A stretch of 30,899 bases of DNA from JAQVSH01 sp964451605 (GCA_964451605.1 CAYVJA010000033.1:1-30899); one strand, 5' to 3'; positions 1 to 8,553 are shown, counted from the stretch's first letter. The notes: generated by a model not told the origin, from the letters alone. Numbers and translations are program-made.

Positions 1-46
1 GAGCATTAGAGCACCAGAGCACTAAAGCACCATCAAAGCGCTTCAC
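1..46. repeat. degenerate AGCA-CA intergenic repeat at window edge
   Basis: Just downstream of the GH2 stop codon the sequence is a run of short imperfect units built on AGAGCACCAGAGCA and variants. Similar units (CACCAGAGCATCAGAG) occur at 8991-9009 in another gene-end junction. It is cut by the window edge, so its full length is unknown. Such simple units may be an intergenic repeat family of this genome; no function can be read from it. Confidence 0.35.
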
Positions 47-2672
47 TTTTTTCATCCGCCCATATCATCACCGACGACTCCGTGAGTCCTTCAGAAGTGG
101 CGGTCAGGGAGATTTCGCCGGGTTCGCCGCGTTTGGTGCGGATAATGGCAAGGCACAAGCCGTTAAAGGCGTCGCGTTCGGGCAGTTTAAACGACTCGAG
201 GCAGGTGGGGTCGCCATTGTCGGTGGCTACAATCTCGCCGGGACCTGAGATGCTGAAAGTAACCCGATTCTTGGAACGGGGAACGGTAAGGCCATCCTTG
301 TCGGCAACAGCTACGGTTACGTAGCAGAGATCGGTGCCATCGGCCTGGATATGGTTCCGGTCGATCGTCATGATGAGTTTCGAGGGTTCGCCGGTGGTTT
401 TTACCGTTTCGGTAGCCCACTCGCGGCCTGCCTTGTAAGCAACCACTTTTAATTCGCCGGGAACATAGCGAACATCGTCCCAACGGATGCGATATTCAAA
501 CTCCCCTTTCTTCTTTTTGCCCAACGAACGGCCGTTCAGGAAGAGTTCGGCTTCGTCGCCCGAAGTATAGACATGAACAGGGGTTACCTGCCCTACCCTT
601 TCCGGCCAGTTCCAATGGGGCAGAATATGGGCCATCCGGACATCGGGCCGCCATTTGGCCTGATAGATGTAGAAACGATCTTTTTTAAAGCCTGCCAGGT
701 CAATGATTCCAAAATAGGAGCTGCGGGAGGGAACCCGTATTCTACCCAGCGAATCGAGAATGACCTGCATCTTTGCTCTTTCGACAGGATCCGAGAAATT
801 GAGCAGGTTGGTCATATCTCCATTGTAGGGGGTAGGTTCGCCCAGGTAGTCGAAACCGGTCCAGACAAACTCGCCAAACACAAAACGGTTTTTGTCTTGC
901 GAGGCAAACTCCCAGTCAGGAGGTGTGGCCCAGGAGGGAGCATAGAGGTCGTACGAACTCATCTGGAAGTTTTGCGCACCCTGCGATTTGTCGTTCAACA
1001 CAGGGAAGAAGTATTCGCCGCGCGAGCTGATACAAGAGGCTGTTTCACTGCCGTATACGGGCTGAGTGGGATTCTGCGCATGGAAGGTCTCGTAGATATG
1101 GGGTTTGTAGTTATATCCCATCAGATCGAAGTTCTTCGAAAATCCGTTAAATCCGGCGTTCTGGTTGTTACATCCGGCTGTGGTGGGGCGGGTGGGATCC
1201 TCTTGCTTGGCAATCTCGGTTAACCGGGCAGCAATATAAAATTGATCAGGACGGCCCTGCTCACTTATTTCATTTCCGATACTCCACATCACCACCGAAG
1301 GATGGTTACGATAGTGGCGAACCATAGCCCGCATATCCTTTTCGTGCCATTCATTAAAGGCTTGCCCGTAATCTTCGCGAGTTTTCCCTCTGGCCCAGCA
1401 ATCGAAAGCCTCTACCATAACCAACATACCCATTCTGTCGGCCAGCTCCAACAACTCCGGTGCAGGCATATTGTGGCTGGTACGAATCGCGTTACAACCC
1501 ATCTCCTGCAGAATCTCTATTTGCCGCTCCAAAGCACGTACATGTACAGCCGAACCGAGAGCTCCCATATCGTGGTGGTTGCATACCCCGTTCATCTGCA
1601 CTCTGCGACCATTCAAAAGGAAGCCCCTTTCGGCATTATATTCAATGGTGCGAACACCAAAGTTCACCTCCTGACGATCGATCCGCTGTTCACCCTTGAA
1701 CACCTCATTGACTGCGCAATACAAATTCGGATTGCGAAGATTCCAGAGGGCAGGCTTCAGAATGGAGAGTGCCAGTTCAAAACCGGTTGCTCCGCCACCG
1801 GGTACCACTGCAGCTTCGGTTTGCCCGACAGCCACAGGCTCTCCGGTAAGTTTACCCTCTTTATCGAGAGCATAAACCGAAGTTTTTACAGAGACTTTAG
1901 CCCCCGATCTTTTGGTATTCTCAACCTGAACCTTCACACCCACCGAAGCAGAGTCGCGGGTGGCATAAGGCGTGGTAACCGCAACTCCCCATTGGGCTAT
2001 GTGAACAGGGTTCGACTTAACCAGCCAGATATTGCGGTAGAGACCTCCACCGGGATACCAGCGCGAAGAGTTTCGCGGATTATCGAGCCGGATAGCCAAC
2101 TGATTTTGTCCACCGGCCTTTACATAAGGGGTAAGATCAAGACGCCATGAAGCATAGCCGTAAGGCCAGCCGCCCACAAACTTCCCGTTAAGCCAAACCA
2201 ATGCATACGACATGGCCCCGTCGATATCGAGATAGATCTTCTTGCCCCGGTCGGCTGAGGGGACATCAAAACTTTTACGATACCAGGCAACCCCGAAAAA
2301 GGGCAACTTCCCGGTACCACCCGAAAGCTGGATATCAAAATCCGATTCAACTCCCCAATCGTGCGGCAGATTGAGTGATCGCCAGGCAGTATCCACAAAT
2401 TTGGGTTCGGCAAAGGCGTACTGCAGCACCGAATCGGCCGAGAAATTGCGCTCGGGCACAGAATCAAGAAGAAAATCGCCGGTAGGAGCCATCCACTCAC
2501 GCATCTTGGCAAGCGGCACTCTTTCCATGCTGTCGGGGTCGCCCATTTGGAATTTCCAATCCTGGGTGAAGAGTTCCCGTTCCGTTTCAGTGGCAGCAGG
2601 TCCACAACCAAACAGGCAAACAAAGAACCCCATGGCCGACAAGAGGCACAAGGTTTTTAATTTTCCAGACAT
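33..2672 (-). CDS. secreted GH2 beta-galactosidase-like glycosidase (lipoprotein)
   Basis: An 879-residue glycoside hydrolase family 2 enzyme that would release terminal beta-linked sugars (galactose or a uronic acid; the exact substrate cannot be read) outside the cytoplasm. The N-terminus has a hydrophobic signal and a lipobox LFGC with Cys23. The sugar-binding jelly roll lies at about 90-220, the immunoglobulin-like domain at about 225-340 and the TIM barrel from about 345. The barrel shows WSIGNEIS with the acid/base Glu468 and GSETAS with the likely nucleophile Glu543, followed by GEFVWTGFDY. The C-terminus has the DUF4982 and Ig-like domains usual in Bacteroidota GH2 enzymes. It stands alone, divergent from the HD-domain gene, with a possible -7 element at 2734-2741. 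Family assignment is firm; substrate is open. Confidence 0.93.
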   Translation of the reverse strand: MSGKLKTLCLLSAMGFFVCLFGCGPAATETERELFTQDWKFQMGDPDSMERVPLAKMREWMAPTGDFLLDSVPERNFSADSVLQYAFAEPKFVDTAWRSLNLPHDWGVESDFDIQLSGGTGKLPFFGVAWYRKSFDVPSADRGKKIYLDIDGAMSYALVWLNGKFVGGWPYGYASWRLDLTPYVKAGGQNQLAIRLDNPRNSSRWYPGGGLYRNIWLVKSNPVHIAQWGVAVTTPYATRDSASVGVKVQVENTKRSGAKVSVKTSVYALDKEGKLTGEPVAVGQTEAAVVPGGGATGFELALSILKPALWNLRNPNLYCAVNEVFKGEQRIDRQEVNFGVRTIEYNAERGFLLNGRRVQMNGVCNHHDMGALGSAVHVRALERQIEILQEMGCNAIRTSHNMPAPELLELADRMGMLVMVEAFDCWARGKTREDYGQAFNEWHEKDMRAMVRHYRNHPSVVMWSIGNEISEQGRPDQFYIAARLTEIAKQEDPTRPTTAGCNNQNAGFNGFSKNFDLMGYNYKPHIYETFHAQNPTQPVYGSETASCISSRGEYFFPVLNDKSQGAQNFQMSSYDLYAPSWATPPDWEFASQDKNRFVFGEFVWTGFDYLGEPTPYNGDMTNLLNFSDPVERAKMQVILDSLGRIRVPSRSSYFGIIDLAGFKKDRFYIYQAKWRPDVRMAHILPHWNWPERVGQVTPVHVYTSGDEAELFLNGRSLGKKKKGEFEYRIRWDDVRYVPGELKVVAYKAGREWATETVKTTGEPSKLIMTIDRNHIQADGTDLCYVTVAVADKDGLTVPRSKNRVTFSISGPGEIVATDNGDPTCLESFKLPERDAFNGLCLAIIRTKRGEPGEISLTATSEGLTESSVMIWADEKSEAL

Positions 2673-2733
2673 AGCAGGTAGTTAAGTGATTAATCAGAAA
2701 GATAGTCAATGCCGACACACGGCCTTATGAGAC

Positions 2734-2741
2734 CGAAGGTA
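2734..2741 (-). promoter_or_regulatory. possible -7 promoter element for the GH2 gene
   Basis: Read on the minus strand this is TACCTTCG, one mismatch from the Bacteroidota housekeeping -7 element TAnnTTTG, and identical to the element before the VTC operon. It lies about 60 bases before the GH2 start. No TTTG box is seen at the expected 19-21 base spacing, so support is modest. Confidence 0.3.
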
Positions 2742-2761
2742 TAAAAAAAGAGACGACAGAG

Positions 2762-2793
2762 TTTACATTTCTACAAAAAAAATTGTATATTCG
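2762..2793 (+). promoter_or_regulatory. promoter of the HD-domain gene
   Basis: TTTA at 2762-2765 is followed after 20 bases by TATATTCG at 2786-2793. Each box is one base off the Bacteroidota -33 (TTTG) and -7 (TAnnTTTG) elements, and the spacing is right. The predicted transcript start is near 2800, about 25 bases before the ATG at 2825. Confidence 0.42.
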
Positions 2794-2824
2794 GCATTAG
2801 CACCAGCACTTAACGCCACATTCT

Positions 2825-3349
2825 ATGATTCAGGATCTCTACTATTCCCTTTCCGATTATGCCGCACACTGTCATCGGAATCAGCAGATGCCTCATGCAC
2901 CCATATCATACATGGTTCATGTAGATAACGTAGCTATGGAGGTGATGGAGGCACATCACGCCATGAACAATTTCGACATTGACTACGCCCTGAAGGTGGC
3001 TTTCCTGCACGATGTACTGGAAGATACCGACACTACTTACCAAACCCTTAGGGAAGATTATGGACAACAGGTTGCCGATGGCGTGCTGGCCCTGAGTCGA
3101 AATCCAGAACTACCAAGGAATGAGCAGATTAACGACTGTCTGGAACGTATTTTGCGACAACCCTACGAAGTGTGGGTGGTAAAAATGGCCGACCGCATTG
3201 TCAATCTGCACAACCGGCCGGGCTACCGCACGCGGGAGCAGACAGATGAATACAAGGTAGAGTCGGTAAAAATTCTGGAAACCCTCTCCGTGGCCAATCA
3301 CTATCTGGCCAATCGTCTGTCGAGAATGATTGGAAAATGCAAGGCGTAA
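2825..3349 (+). CDS. stand-alone SpoT/MESH1-like HD-domain phosphohydrolase
   Basis: A 174-residue soluble HD-superfamily protein. Key residues match the (p)ppGpp hydrolase half of Rel/SpoT: His32 in VHVDN, His62-Asp63 and Glu66-Asp67 in LHDVLEDT, and Asp123 in MADRIVNL. The protein ends soon after, so there is no synthetase, TGS or ACT domain. Known relatives with this layout include small alarmone hydrolases (MESH1 type) and other nucleotide pyrophosphohydrolases, so hydrolysis of ppGpp or a related nucleotide is the best guess. There is no signal peptide, so it should act in the cytoplasm. It is monocistronic and convergent with metF (16-base gap). A plausible promoter sits 32 bases upstream. 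Fold and metal site are well supported; the substrate is inferred. Confidence 0.88.
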   Translation: MIQDLYYSLSDYAAHCHRNQQMPHAPISYMVHVDNVAMEVMEAHHAMNNFDIDYALKVAFLHDVLEDTDTTYQTLREDYGQQVADGVLALSRNPELPRNEQINDCLERILRQPYEVWVVKMADRIVNLHNRPGYRTREQTDEYKVESVKILETLSVANHYLANRLSRMIGKCKA

Positions 3350-3365
3350 GTAACGAGAGCGTTCC

Positions 3366-4238
3366 TTAGCGCAAGAGGGTCTGAAATATTTCGACGGTAG
3401 CCCTCGATTTGTTCAAGGTGTAAAAATGGAGCCCGGGCGCGCCCATCATTAAGAGATCGCGACACTGCCGGACAGCAAAGTCCATCCCTATCTGGGTAAT
3501 TTTCGCCGGATTATCTTTGTATTCTTCCATATCGGCACGCAGAGAATCGGGTATCCCAGCCTGGCTCATCGCGGTAAAGCGGGCCAACTGTTGATAGGCT
3601 GTAATGGGAATAATGCCGGGAATGATTCTGCAGCCGATTCCCGCATCTCTGGCCGCCTGCACAAACCTAAAATAGCGCTGATTGTCGAAAAACAGCTGGG
3701 TAATGAGAAAATCAGCGCCTGCATCAACTTTCCCTTTCAAGGCCGCCATATCCGTGGTTGCCGACACCGCTTCCGGATGCACTTCCGGGTAAGCGGCAGC
3801 GCCAATGCAAAAATCGAAATGTTCGCGGCTCCAGGCAATCAGATCGGCAGCATGGGCAAACCCTCCCTCCTGCACCTGAAACTGTTCCTGGCCTTTCTGC
3901 GGATCGCCCCTGAGAGCCATCAGGTTCACGATACCGGCCGCCCGAAGTGCAGAAAGATCTTCGTGAATTTTTTGACGGGTGGCATTTACACAGGTATAAT
4001 GCGCCATAGTACGCATTCCCACACGGTTCTGCAGATAATCGACCAACGCAAAAGTACGCTCCCGGCTAGAGCCGCCGGCTCCGTAGGTAACCGACACAAA
4101 CGAAGGTGAAAGATGGATGAGCTGCCCTACATTAATCCCGAAATCGACTGCGGAAATCTCATCCTTGGGCGGGAAAAACTCAAAAGAGTAGGTGCGGGGC
4201 GATGACTCGAACAACTTAGATATTTTCATAAGAACCAA
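3366..4238 (-). CDS. metF: methylenetetrahydrofolate reductase MetF
   Basis: This FAD enzyme reduces 5,10-methylenetetrahydrofolate to 5-methyltetrahydrofolate, the methyl donor for methionine synthesis. The 290 residues match the bacterial MetF length. Visible motifs are YSFEFFPPK with the conserved Glu near the N-terminus, SVTYGAGGSSRERT, MAHYTCV, NLMALRGDPQ, ITQLFFD, and a C-terminal GAPGLHFYTLN. The first Met is at 4238; the fourth residue is also Met (4229), and MKISKLFE there looks like the usual MetF start, so translation may begin at 4229. The gene lies 38 bases downstream of the aminopeptidase. It has a promoter of its own whose upstream box falls inside the aminopeptidase coding end, so it need not be co-transcribed. 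Confidence 0.96.
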   Translation of the reverse strand: MVLMKISKLFESSPRTYSFEFFPPKDEISAVDFGINVGQLIHLSPSFVSVTYGAGGSSRERTFALVDYLQNRVGMRTMAHYTCVNATRQKIHEDLSALRAAGIVNLMALRGDPQKGQEQFQVQEGGFAHAADLIAWSREHFDFCIGAAAYPEVHPEAVSATTDMAALKGKVDAGADFLITQLFFDNQRYFRFVQAARDAGIGCRIIPGIIPITAYQQLARFTAMSQAGIPDSLRADMEEYKDNPAKITQIGMDFAVRQCRDLLMMGAPGLHFYTLNKSRATVEIFQTLLR

Positions 4239-4264
4239 TCGTTATGCGAAACATTTGGGTGCGA

Positions 4265-4297
4265 TAAAGGTACAAATTATTCTTCCTTGCTCGCAAA
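4265..4297 (-). promoter_or_regulatory. metF promoter overlapping the end of the upstream gene
   Basis: On the minus strand TTTG (4294-4297) is separated by 21 bases from TACCTTTA (4265-4272), a 7/8 match to TAnnTTTG with ideal spacing. The upstream box lies inside the last codons of the aminopeptidase gene (stop at 4277). The predicted start of transcription is near 4258, about 20-30 bases before either metF start codon. Confidence 0.45.
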
Positions 4298-6049
4298 GGG
4301 CGCCGTTCGGGCTGCCAACCAACGCCTTTCCGCTTCATCCAGAAAGGGTGCCAGCTCGGCATATACCCTTTGATGGTAACTATTCAGCCAGGCAACGTGC
4401 CAGGGGGCAAGCAATTCGGCCAGAAGAGGCTGAGTATCAATAAAGCAGAGCGTGAGCACTTCAAACCGCAGAAACCGGCCATATTCGTTTGCCTCATCGG
4501 AAACCACACACATTACATTTTCGTTTCGAATCCCATACAACCCCTTCCGATAGAGCGCCGGCTCGTTCGAAAGGGTCATACCGGGCTCCAGCGGAAGCGT
4601 ACTGGCGTTCATCCGTACCGCCTGAGGCCCTTCGTGCACATACAGGAAATGGCCCACACCATGACCGGTTCCGTGCAGGTAGTTGATTCTGTGCGAAAGC
4701 ATAGGCTGACGGGCAAGAATATCGAGATGAAGCCCCATAAGCCCCTCAGGAAAGATGGCCGTCGACAAATCAATGACCCCCCGCAGAACCAGGGTATAAT
4801 CAATCATCTCCTGTCGGTTGGGAACCGAAAGATGAATAGTCCGGGTGATATCCGTGGTAGCATAGCGGTATTGCCCGCCCGAATCGATCAACAGAAACCC
4901 TTCGGGATCGATGGGAATAGAGGTGGCTTCGCTGGGATGGTAGTGAACCACCGCCCCGTGCTCTTTATACCCCACAATAGGGTGAAAACTGGGCCCTGCA
5001 TAATCCGCCTGTTCCCCGCGGAAACAATCCAACTGACGAACAATATCCATCTCGGTTACCGTCTTGCCCTGCGAAAGCGCCGACTCAAGCCACNNNNNNN
5101 NNNTTGCATGGCCAAACGAAATCCGTCCAACTCAACCGGATTCTTCAACCCTTTCATACCATTCACCTTTCCCGTGGCAACCGGCTCGTCCGAAATAATA
5201 GCTCCCGCCTGTCTGAGTGCCTCGTAATGAAAGATGTCGAACCTTCGTTCATTGAGCATCACCCGACGCCCTGAGAGAGAGGAAAGCCACGCCGAGAAAT
5301 CGGTATAGGGCAGAATACTTACCCCGGCCGAATGGAGCGTCTCGAGAACCGGCCCCATACACTTCGACACATCAGTAAACAGAAGAACNNNNNNNNNNNN
5401 NNNNNNNNNNNNNNNNNGGGCTATAGGGAATATCATTGCCCCGGAGATTCAACAGCCATGCAATATCGTCGAGTGCCGAGAGAAGATAAACACCATCGAA
5501 CGAAACCGAAGCCAGCCAGGCTCGAAGTCGTACAAGTTTAGAGGAGACACTCTCGCCGGCTGCCGATTCAGGAAGAAGAAAAGCGGGATCGGAAGGAATG
5601 GATGGCCGGTTGCTCCAGACTAGCCCGGGGAGGTCAGAAACAGCCTTCAGAGTTACCGGCTGCAACGCCTTCTCCATCGAACGAAAAGAGGCTACCGAAC
5701 AGAGCTTTCCATCAATACCCGCCACACTCCCCGGCGTAAGAGCCGACGACAACCACGACTCCAGCGTAGGAGTTTCGGGAAGTGCCAGACGCTGAATCTT
5801 CCAGCAGGTAAGGTCCAGCTGAATCTCAGCCTGTAAAAAATAACGGGAATCGGTCCACAGAAGGGCCTCTTTGGCGGTAACCACTACCGTGCCTGCCGAC
5901 CCGTCGAACCCGGAAATATAGGCCAGCGAACGCCAATGATCGGCCACATACTCCGAAAAATGGGGGTCGTTCGAAGGAATGATCAGTGCATCCAGCCCAC
6001 ACCTCTCCATCTCGGCCCGTAAGGCCGACAATCGCGCTATAGGAGTCAT
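4277..6049 (-). CDS. M24 Xaa-Pro aminopeptidase, interrupted by two assembly gaps
   Basis: A cytoplasmic metallopeptidase that removes an N-terminal residue preceding proline. The start at 6049 (MTPIARLSALRAEM) opens a creatinase-type N-domain typical of the long, three-domain class. The C-terminal pita-bread domain carries all five metal ligands: Asp in DSGGQY, Asp in TTDITRT, His in GTGHGVGHF, Glu in LSNEPALYR and Glu in IRNENV. The gene is broken by N runs at 5094-5103 and 5389-5417. The three pieces do not share one frame as written, but this is explained by N runs that do not equal the missing length: about 1 mod 3 bases are missing in the first gap and 2 mod 3 in the second. The gene is therefore probably intact, about 595-605 residues. 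It starts 3 bases after the NIPSNAP stop codon, so the two are probably co-transcribed. Confidence 0.9.
5094..5103. other. assembly gap (10 N) inside the aminopeptidase gene
   Basis: Ten Ns separate coding for ...FRLAMQ from coding for WLESAL (minus strand). Family members usually have about 11 residues (RDGVALVRFLK-like) here, and the flanking frames require a missing length of 2 mod 3. About 32 bases, rather than 10, are therefore probably absent. The run looks like a fixed-size spacer. Confidence 0.9.
5389..5417. other. assembly gap (29 N) inside the aminopeptidase gene
   Basis: Twenty-nine Ns separate coding for RGNDIPYSP from coding for VLLFTDVSK (minus strand). The flanking frames require a missing length of 1 mod 3, so 29 is not exact. 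Some 10-12 residues are expected at this point in the family. Confidence 0.9.
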
Positions 6050-6052
6050 TGC

Positions 6053-6835
6053 CTAAAAATCGGAATAGTCGGTGGGCAACATAAATCCGCTAATCACCTT
6101 CGAAACCGTATTGGCGTAGTAGGGATCGGCCGACATCTTCTTCCAGTCAGGATGAGGGCCGAAGTTGGCCCATCCTGCATCGCGCGCTGCCTTGTCTTTG
6201 TAGGCCAACATATAGATCAGGCCCGGCATGGAAGGACCTGCCAGAATCTCACCGGCAAACACAATCGACAAATCTATAGCAGAAAAGATGGCAAACTCGC
6301 CATGGTTAAACATATGCAGTTTACGCTGCCCCGCCTCTTCGTTGGGACTCTCATAGATACGCAATTCAAAAAAACGCTTCTCCTTACCGGGATCTACCAA
6401 CTGGGGAAAGCCTTCGAACCCCTCCAGCAAAAAGGTTTCGAACCGCTTGTAAAGCGGCTTTTTGGCTGTGGCGGCAAAAAACTCTGCTGCATCGGCAGTA
6501 AATTTCTTATCGAGGAAGAGTTCATCCTTGCTCCTTTGATAGGAGGCCATATCTTTCCAGATAAGCCACATTTGAAGTACCAGCGGATCGGCACCTTCGG
6601 TGTTCACAAAGGCACCAACAGCCACGCCTAATCGCTTTAATGCAGGAACAAAGGCGGTGCGGCAATGGGCATGAAACTGCTCCATGGCAGCGGCATCCTG
6701 AAAATAGTAACGGCGCCATTCATATATCTCTTTCGAAACCCGCTTTTTTGCAGCAGTTTCAGTGGCAGTTGCCGGGAGTACAAGGGTTGCCGCTGCCATT
6801 GCGGCGGCGTTCCTGATAAATGATCGTCTTTCCAT
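6053..6835 (-). CDS. Tat-exported NIPSNAP family protein
   Basis: A NIPSNAP-domain protein (dimeric alpha/beta-barrel fold) of 260 residues from the chosen start. An in-frame Met exists at 6946, but the Met at 6835 begins MERRSFIRNAAAMAAATLVLP, a twin-arginine signal with RRSFIR followed by a hydrophobic stretch. Translation should start there and the product should be periplasmic. Two ferredoxin-like repeats are visible: IYEWRRYYFQ at the start of the mature protein, and FFELRIYESPNEE followed by WANFGPHPDWKKM in the second half. The family's reaction is not established, and secreted relatives often sit near sugar-oxidation genes. A possible -7 element is at 6858-6865. It lies 3 bases upstream of the aminopeptidase and is divergent from the EEP-fold gene. 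Confidence 0.88.
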   Translation of the reverse strand: MERRSFIRNAAAMAAATLVLPATATETAAKKRVSKEIYEWRRYYFQDAAAMEQFHAHCRTAFVPALKRLGVAVGAFVNTEGADPLVLQMWLIWKDMASYQRSKDELFLDKKFTADAAEFFAATAKKPLYKRFETFLLEGFEGFPQLVDPGKEKRFFELRIYESPNEEAGQRKLHMFNHGEFAIFSAIDLSIVFAGEILAGPSMPGLIYMLAYKDKAARDAGWANFGPHPDWKKMSADPYYANTVSKVISGFMLPTDYSDF

Positions 6836-6857
6836 AAAAATGGGGGTTAGTTTGTGG

Positions 6858-6865
6858 TAAAGGTA
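6858..6865 (-). promoter_or_regulatory. possible -7 element for the NIPSNAP gene
   Basis: On the minus strand this is TACCTTTA, 7/8 to TAnnTTTG and identical to the metF element. It places the transcript start only about 16 bases before the ATG at 6835, which also argues against the longer start at 6946. No upstream TTTG box is evident. Confidence 0.3.
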
Positions 6866-6886
6866 GCAATAACGCCTTTTTTTTCC

Positions 6887-6894
6887 TACTTTTG
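6887..6894 (+). promoter_or_regulatory. possible -7 element for the EEP/ThuA operon
   Basis: TACTTTTG is an exact match to the Bacteroidota -7 element TAnnTTTG. It lies 58 bases upstream of the ATG at 6953. A TTTG at 6851-6854 is too far away (32 bases) to be a confident -33 partner. Confidence 0.38.
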
Positions 6895-6952
6895 GTTTCC
6901 CTGACAAGTCAATATTTACCTTTATATTTTCCCTTTTAACTCCCATTTTAGT

Positions 6953-7798
6953 ATGTGTAAACGTACCTCATTACTTATTTTGATCACTCTGTTGTCTCTC
7001 CTCCCCACTTTCGCCCGGAAAGAGGCGGCTCCCCTTCGTGTAGCTACTTTTAACATCCGGATGAACACCTCCGGCGACAAGGAAAACGCCTGGCCAAACC
7101 GCGCAGCCTGGGTCAGGGAGTTGATCTCCTTTCACCAGTTCGACATTTTTGGTACCCAGGAGGGTTTTATCGGACAACTGAAAGACATTTCCGAATTGGC
7201 CGGCTTTGCCTACGTAGGTGTAGGTCGTGACGATGGCAAAGAGGGTGGCGAACATTCGGCCGTTTTTTACAAAACAGACCGGTTCGAGGTGCTGAAAAAA
7301 GGGGATTTCTGGTATTCAACCACACCCCAGGAGCCCTCATTAGGCTGGGATGCCAAGATACGGCGCATCTGTTCGTGGGCACAATTCAAAGACAAAAAGA
7401 GCGGAAAGAGCTTCTTTTTCTTTAACTCCCATTTCGACCATCAGGCCCCCACAGCCCGACGGGAATCGGCCAAGCTCCTTTTGCAAAAAATAGAATCGAT
7501 TGCCGGCAAAAGCCCCTTCTTCTGTACAGGCGACTTTAACGCAACACCCACCGACGAGCCGATTCAGATTCTATCCGAAAAACTGGCCGACAGCTATTCC
7601 GTCACCGAAAATCCCCCTTACGGACCTGTAGGTACCTTTCAGGGATTCAAATTCACTGCCCCGATAACCAGCCGTATCGACTACATCTTTGTAAGCGCCA
7701 CTATCCGCGTGATTCGGTACGGTGTACTTACCGACAGCAAAAACCAGCGGTATCCCTCCGACCATCTTCCCGTGATGATTGATGCCGAAATCAAATAA
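6953..7798 (+). CDS. secreted endonuclease/exonuclease/phosphatase-fold hydrolase
   Basis: A 281-residue protein with a signal peptide (hydrophobic run ending near TFA-RKEA at about residue 21). It has the full EEP catalytic set: FNIR at 33-36, Glu70 in GTQE, NSHFDH at 158-163, GDFN at 193-196, a DYIF motif and the C-terminal SDHLPV. The fold covers DNases, sphingomyelinases, inositol-phosphate phosphatases and related phosphodiesterases. The short secreted Bacteroidota forms have no firmly known substrate. The gene is first in a three-gene unit with the ThuA-like gene 14 bases downstream. Its export and its ThuA neighbour suggest a role in processing an external phosphorylated or glycosylated compound; this is inference. 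Confidence 0.92.
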   Translation: MCKRTSLLILITLLSLLPTFARKEAAPLRVATFNIRMNTSGDKENAWPNRAAWVRELISFHQFDIFGTQEGFIGQLKDISELAGFAYVGVGRDDGKEGGEHSAVFYKTDRFEVLKKGDFWYSTTPQEPSLGWDAKIRRICSWAQFKDKKSGKSFFFFNSHFDHQAPTARRESAKLLLQKIESIAGKSPFFCTGDFNATPTDEPIQILSEKLADSYSVTENPPYGPVGTFQGFKFTAPITSRIDYIFVSATIRVIRYGVLTDSKNQRYPSDHLPVMIDAEIK

Positions 7799-7812
7799 TT
7801 CGCTCATTTATA

Positions 7813-8553
7813 ATGCAAACCACTATGAAATCTACCCTGTTTATCCTGATGACCGCCCTGTTTACTATGATTCCCGCTGCCTGCGGAGCCGCAAAACCCA
7901 AAAAAGTGTTGATCTTTACCGAGACCAAAGAGTTTTTCCACACCAACATTCCCTTTGCTACAAAGGCTACAAAGGCGATGCTTGAGGAGAAAGGGTTTGC
8001 CGTTGACACCACCCGGCAGTCGGACGGCTTCTTTACCCCCGAAAAACTGAAAGAGTATGCCTCCATCATCTTCATCAACACCACCGGCAAGATATTCGAC
8101 GATCAGGAAAAAGAGGCGCTGAAGGGATACATGAAAAACGGAGGCGGGTACGTGGGCGTCCACGGGGCCTCTGATACCGAAAAACAGTGGGAATATTATT
8201 ATCGTATGTCGGGAGGAACCTTCCTTAGCCATCCCCAGCAGCAAGAGGCAGTTGTGAAAGTTGTCGACAAAAAGCATCCTGCCACCGCCTTTTTGCCCGA
8301 CGAATGGAAGAACTTTGATGAATGGTACGACTTTGCCAACTTCAACCAAGATGTAACCGTATTGGCGTGGCTCGACGAGACCTCCTACAAGGGAGGCAAA
8401 ATGGGCGAAAAACACCCCTTTATCTGGTGTCACGAATACGAAGGCGGACGTGCCTTCTACACCGGATTGGGTCATACCGAAGAGTGCTTCAAAAGCCCCC
8501 TCTTCTTGCAACACTTGTACGAAGCCGTAAAATGGAGCGCTAAAATCAAATGA
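7813..8553 (+). CDS. secreted ThuA-like (trehalose-utilisation) domain protein
   Basis: A 246-residue ThuA-family protein with a class I glutamine amidotransferase-like fold. Visible family features are KVLIFTETKEFFHTNIP after the signal, YVGVHGASDTEKQW, and HEYEGGRAFYTGLGHTEECF near the C-terminus. A second Met four residues in (MKSTLFILM) is an alternative start with the same signal peptide. The signal ends near PAACGA, so the protein is periplasmic; the context is a poor lipobox. ThuA proteins are linked to sugar use (for example 3-keto sugar pathways), but the reaction is not settled. It lies 14 bases after the EEP-fold gene and overlaps the next gene by 4 bases (ATGA), so the three are translated together. 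Confidence 0.92.
   Translation: MQTTMKSTLFILMTALFTMIPAACGAAKPKKVLIFTETKEFFHTNIPFATKATKAMLEEKGFAVDTTRQSDGFFTPEKLKEYASIIFINTTGKIFDDQEKEALKGYMKNGGGYVGVHGASDTEKQWEYYYRMSGGTFLSHPQQQEAVVKVVDKKHPATAFLPDEWKNFDEWYDFANFNQDVTVLAWLDETSYKGGKMGEKHPFIWCHEYEGGRAFYTGLGHTEECFKSPLFLQHLYEAVKWSAKIK

Noticed and set aside
573..2150. Long plus-strand open frames opposite the GH2 gene (216 and 302 residues)
   Set aside because: They are antisense to a clearly conserved GH2 protein, show no family motif and are rich in odd residue mixes typical of shadow frames.
3350..3365. Rho-independent terminator between the HD gene and metF
   Set aside because: Only a 4-bp AACG/CGTT stem without a T run is visible in the short gap.
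4370..5227. A 285-residue plus-strand frame opposite the aminopeptidase gene
   Set aside because: It is antisense to conserved M24 motifs, crosses an N gap and has no recognisable domain.
6836..6946. Longer start of the NIPSNAP protein at 6946
   Set aside because: The Tat signal begins exactly at the Met at 6835, and a promoter-like element and the divergent gene's leader lie in the extra stretch.
7804..8514. A 236-residue minus-strand frame opposite the ThuA gene
   Set aside because: ThuA motifs are clear on the plus strand; this frame is rich in Gly, Val and Phe with no domain.
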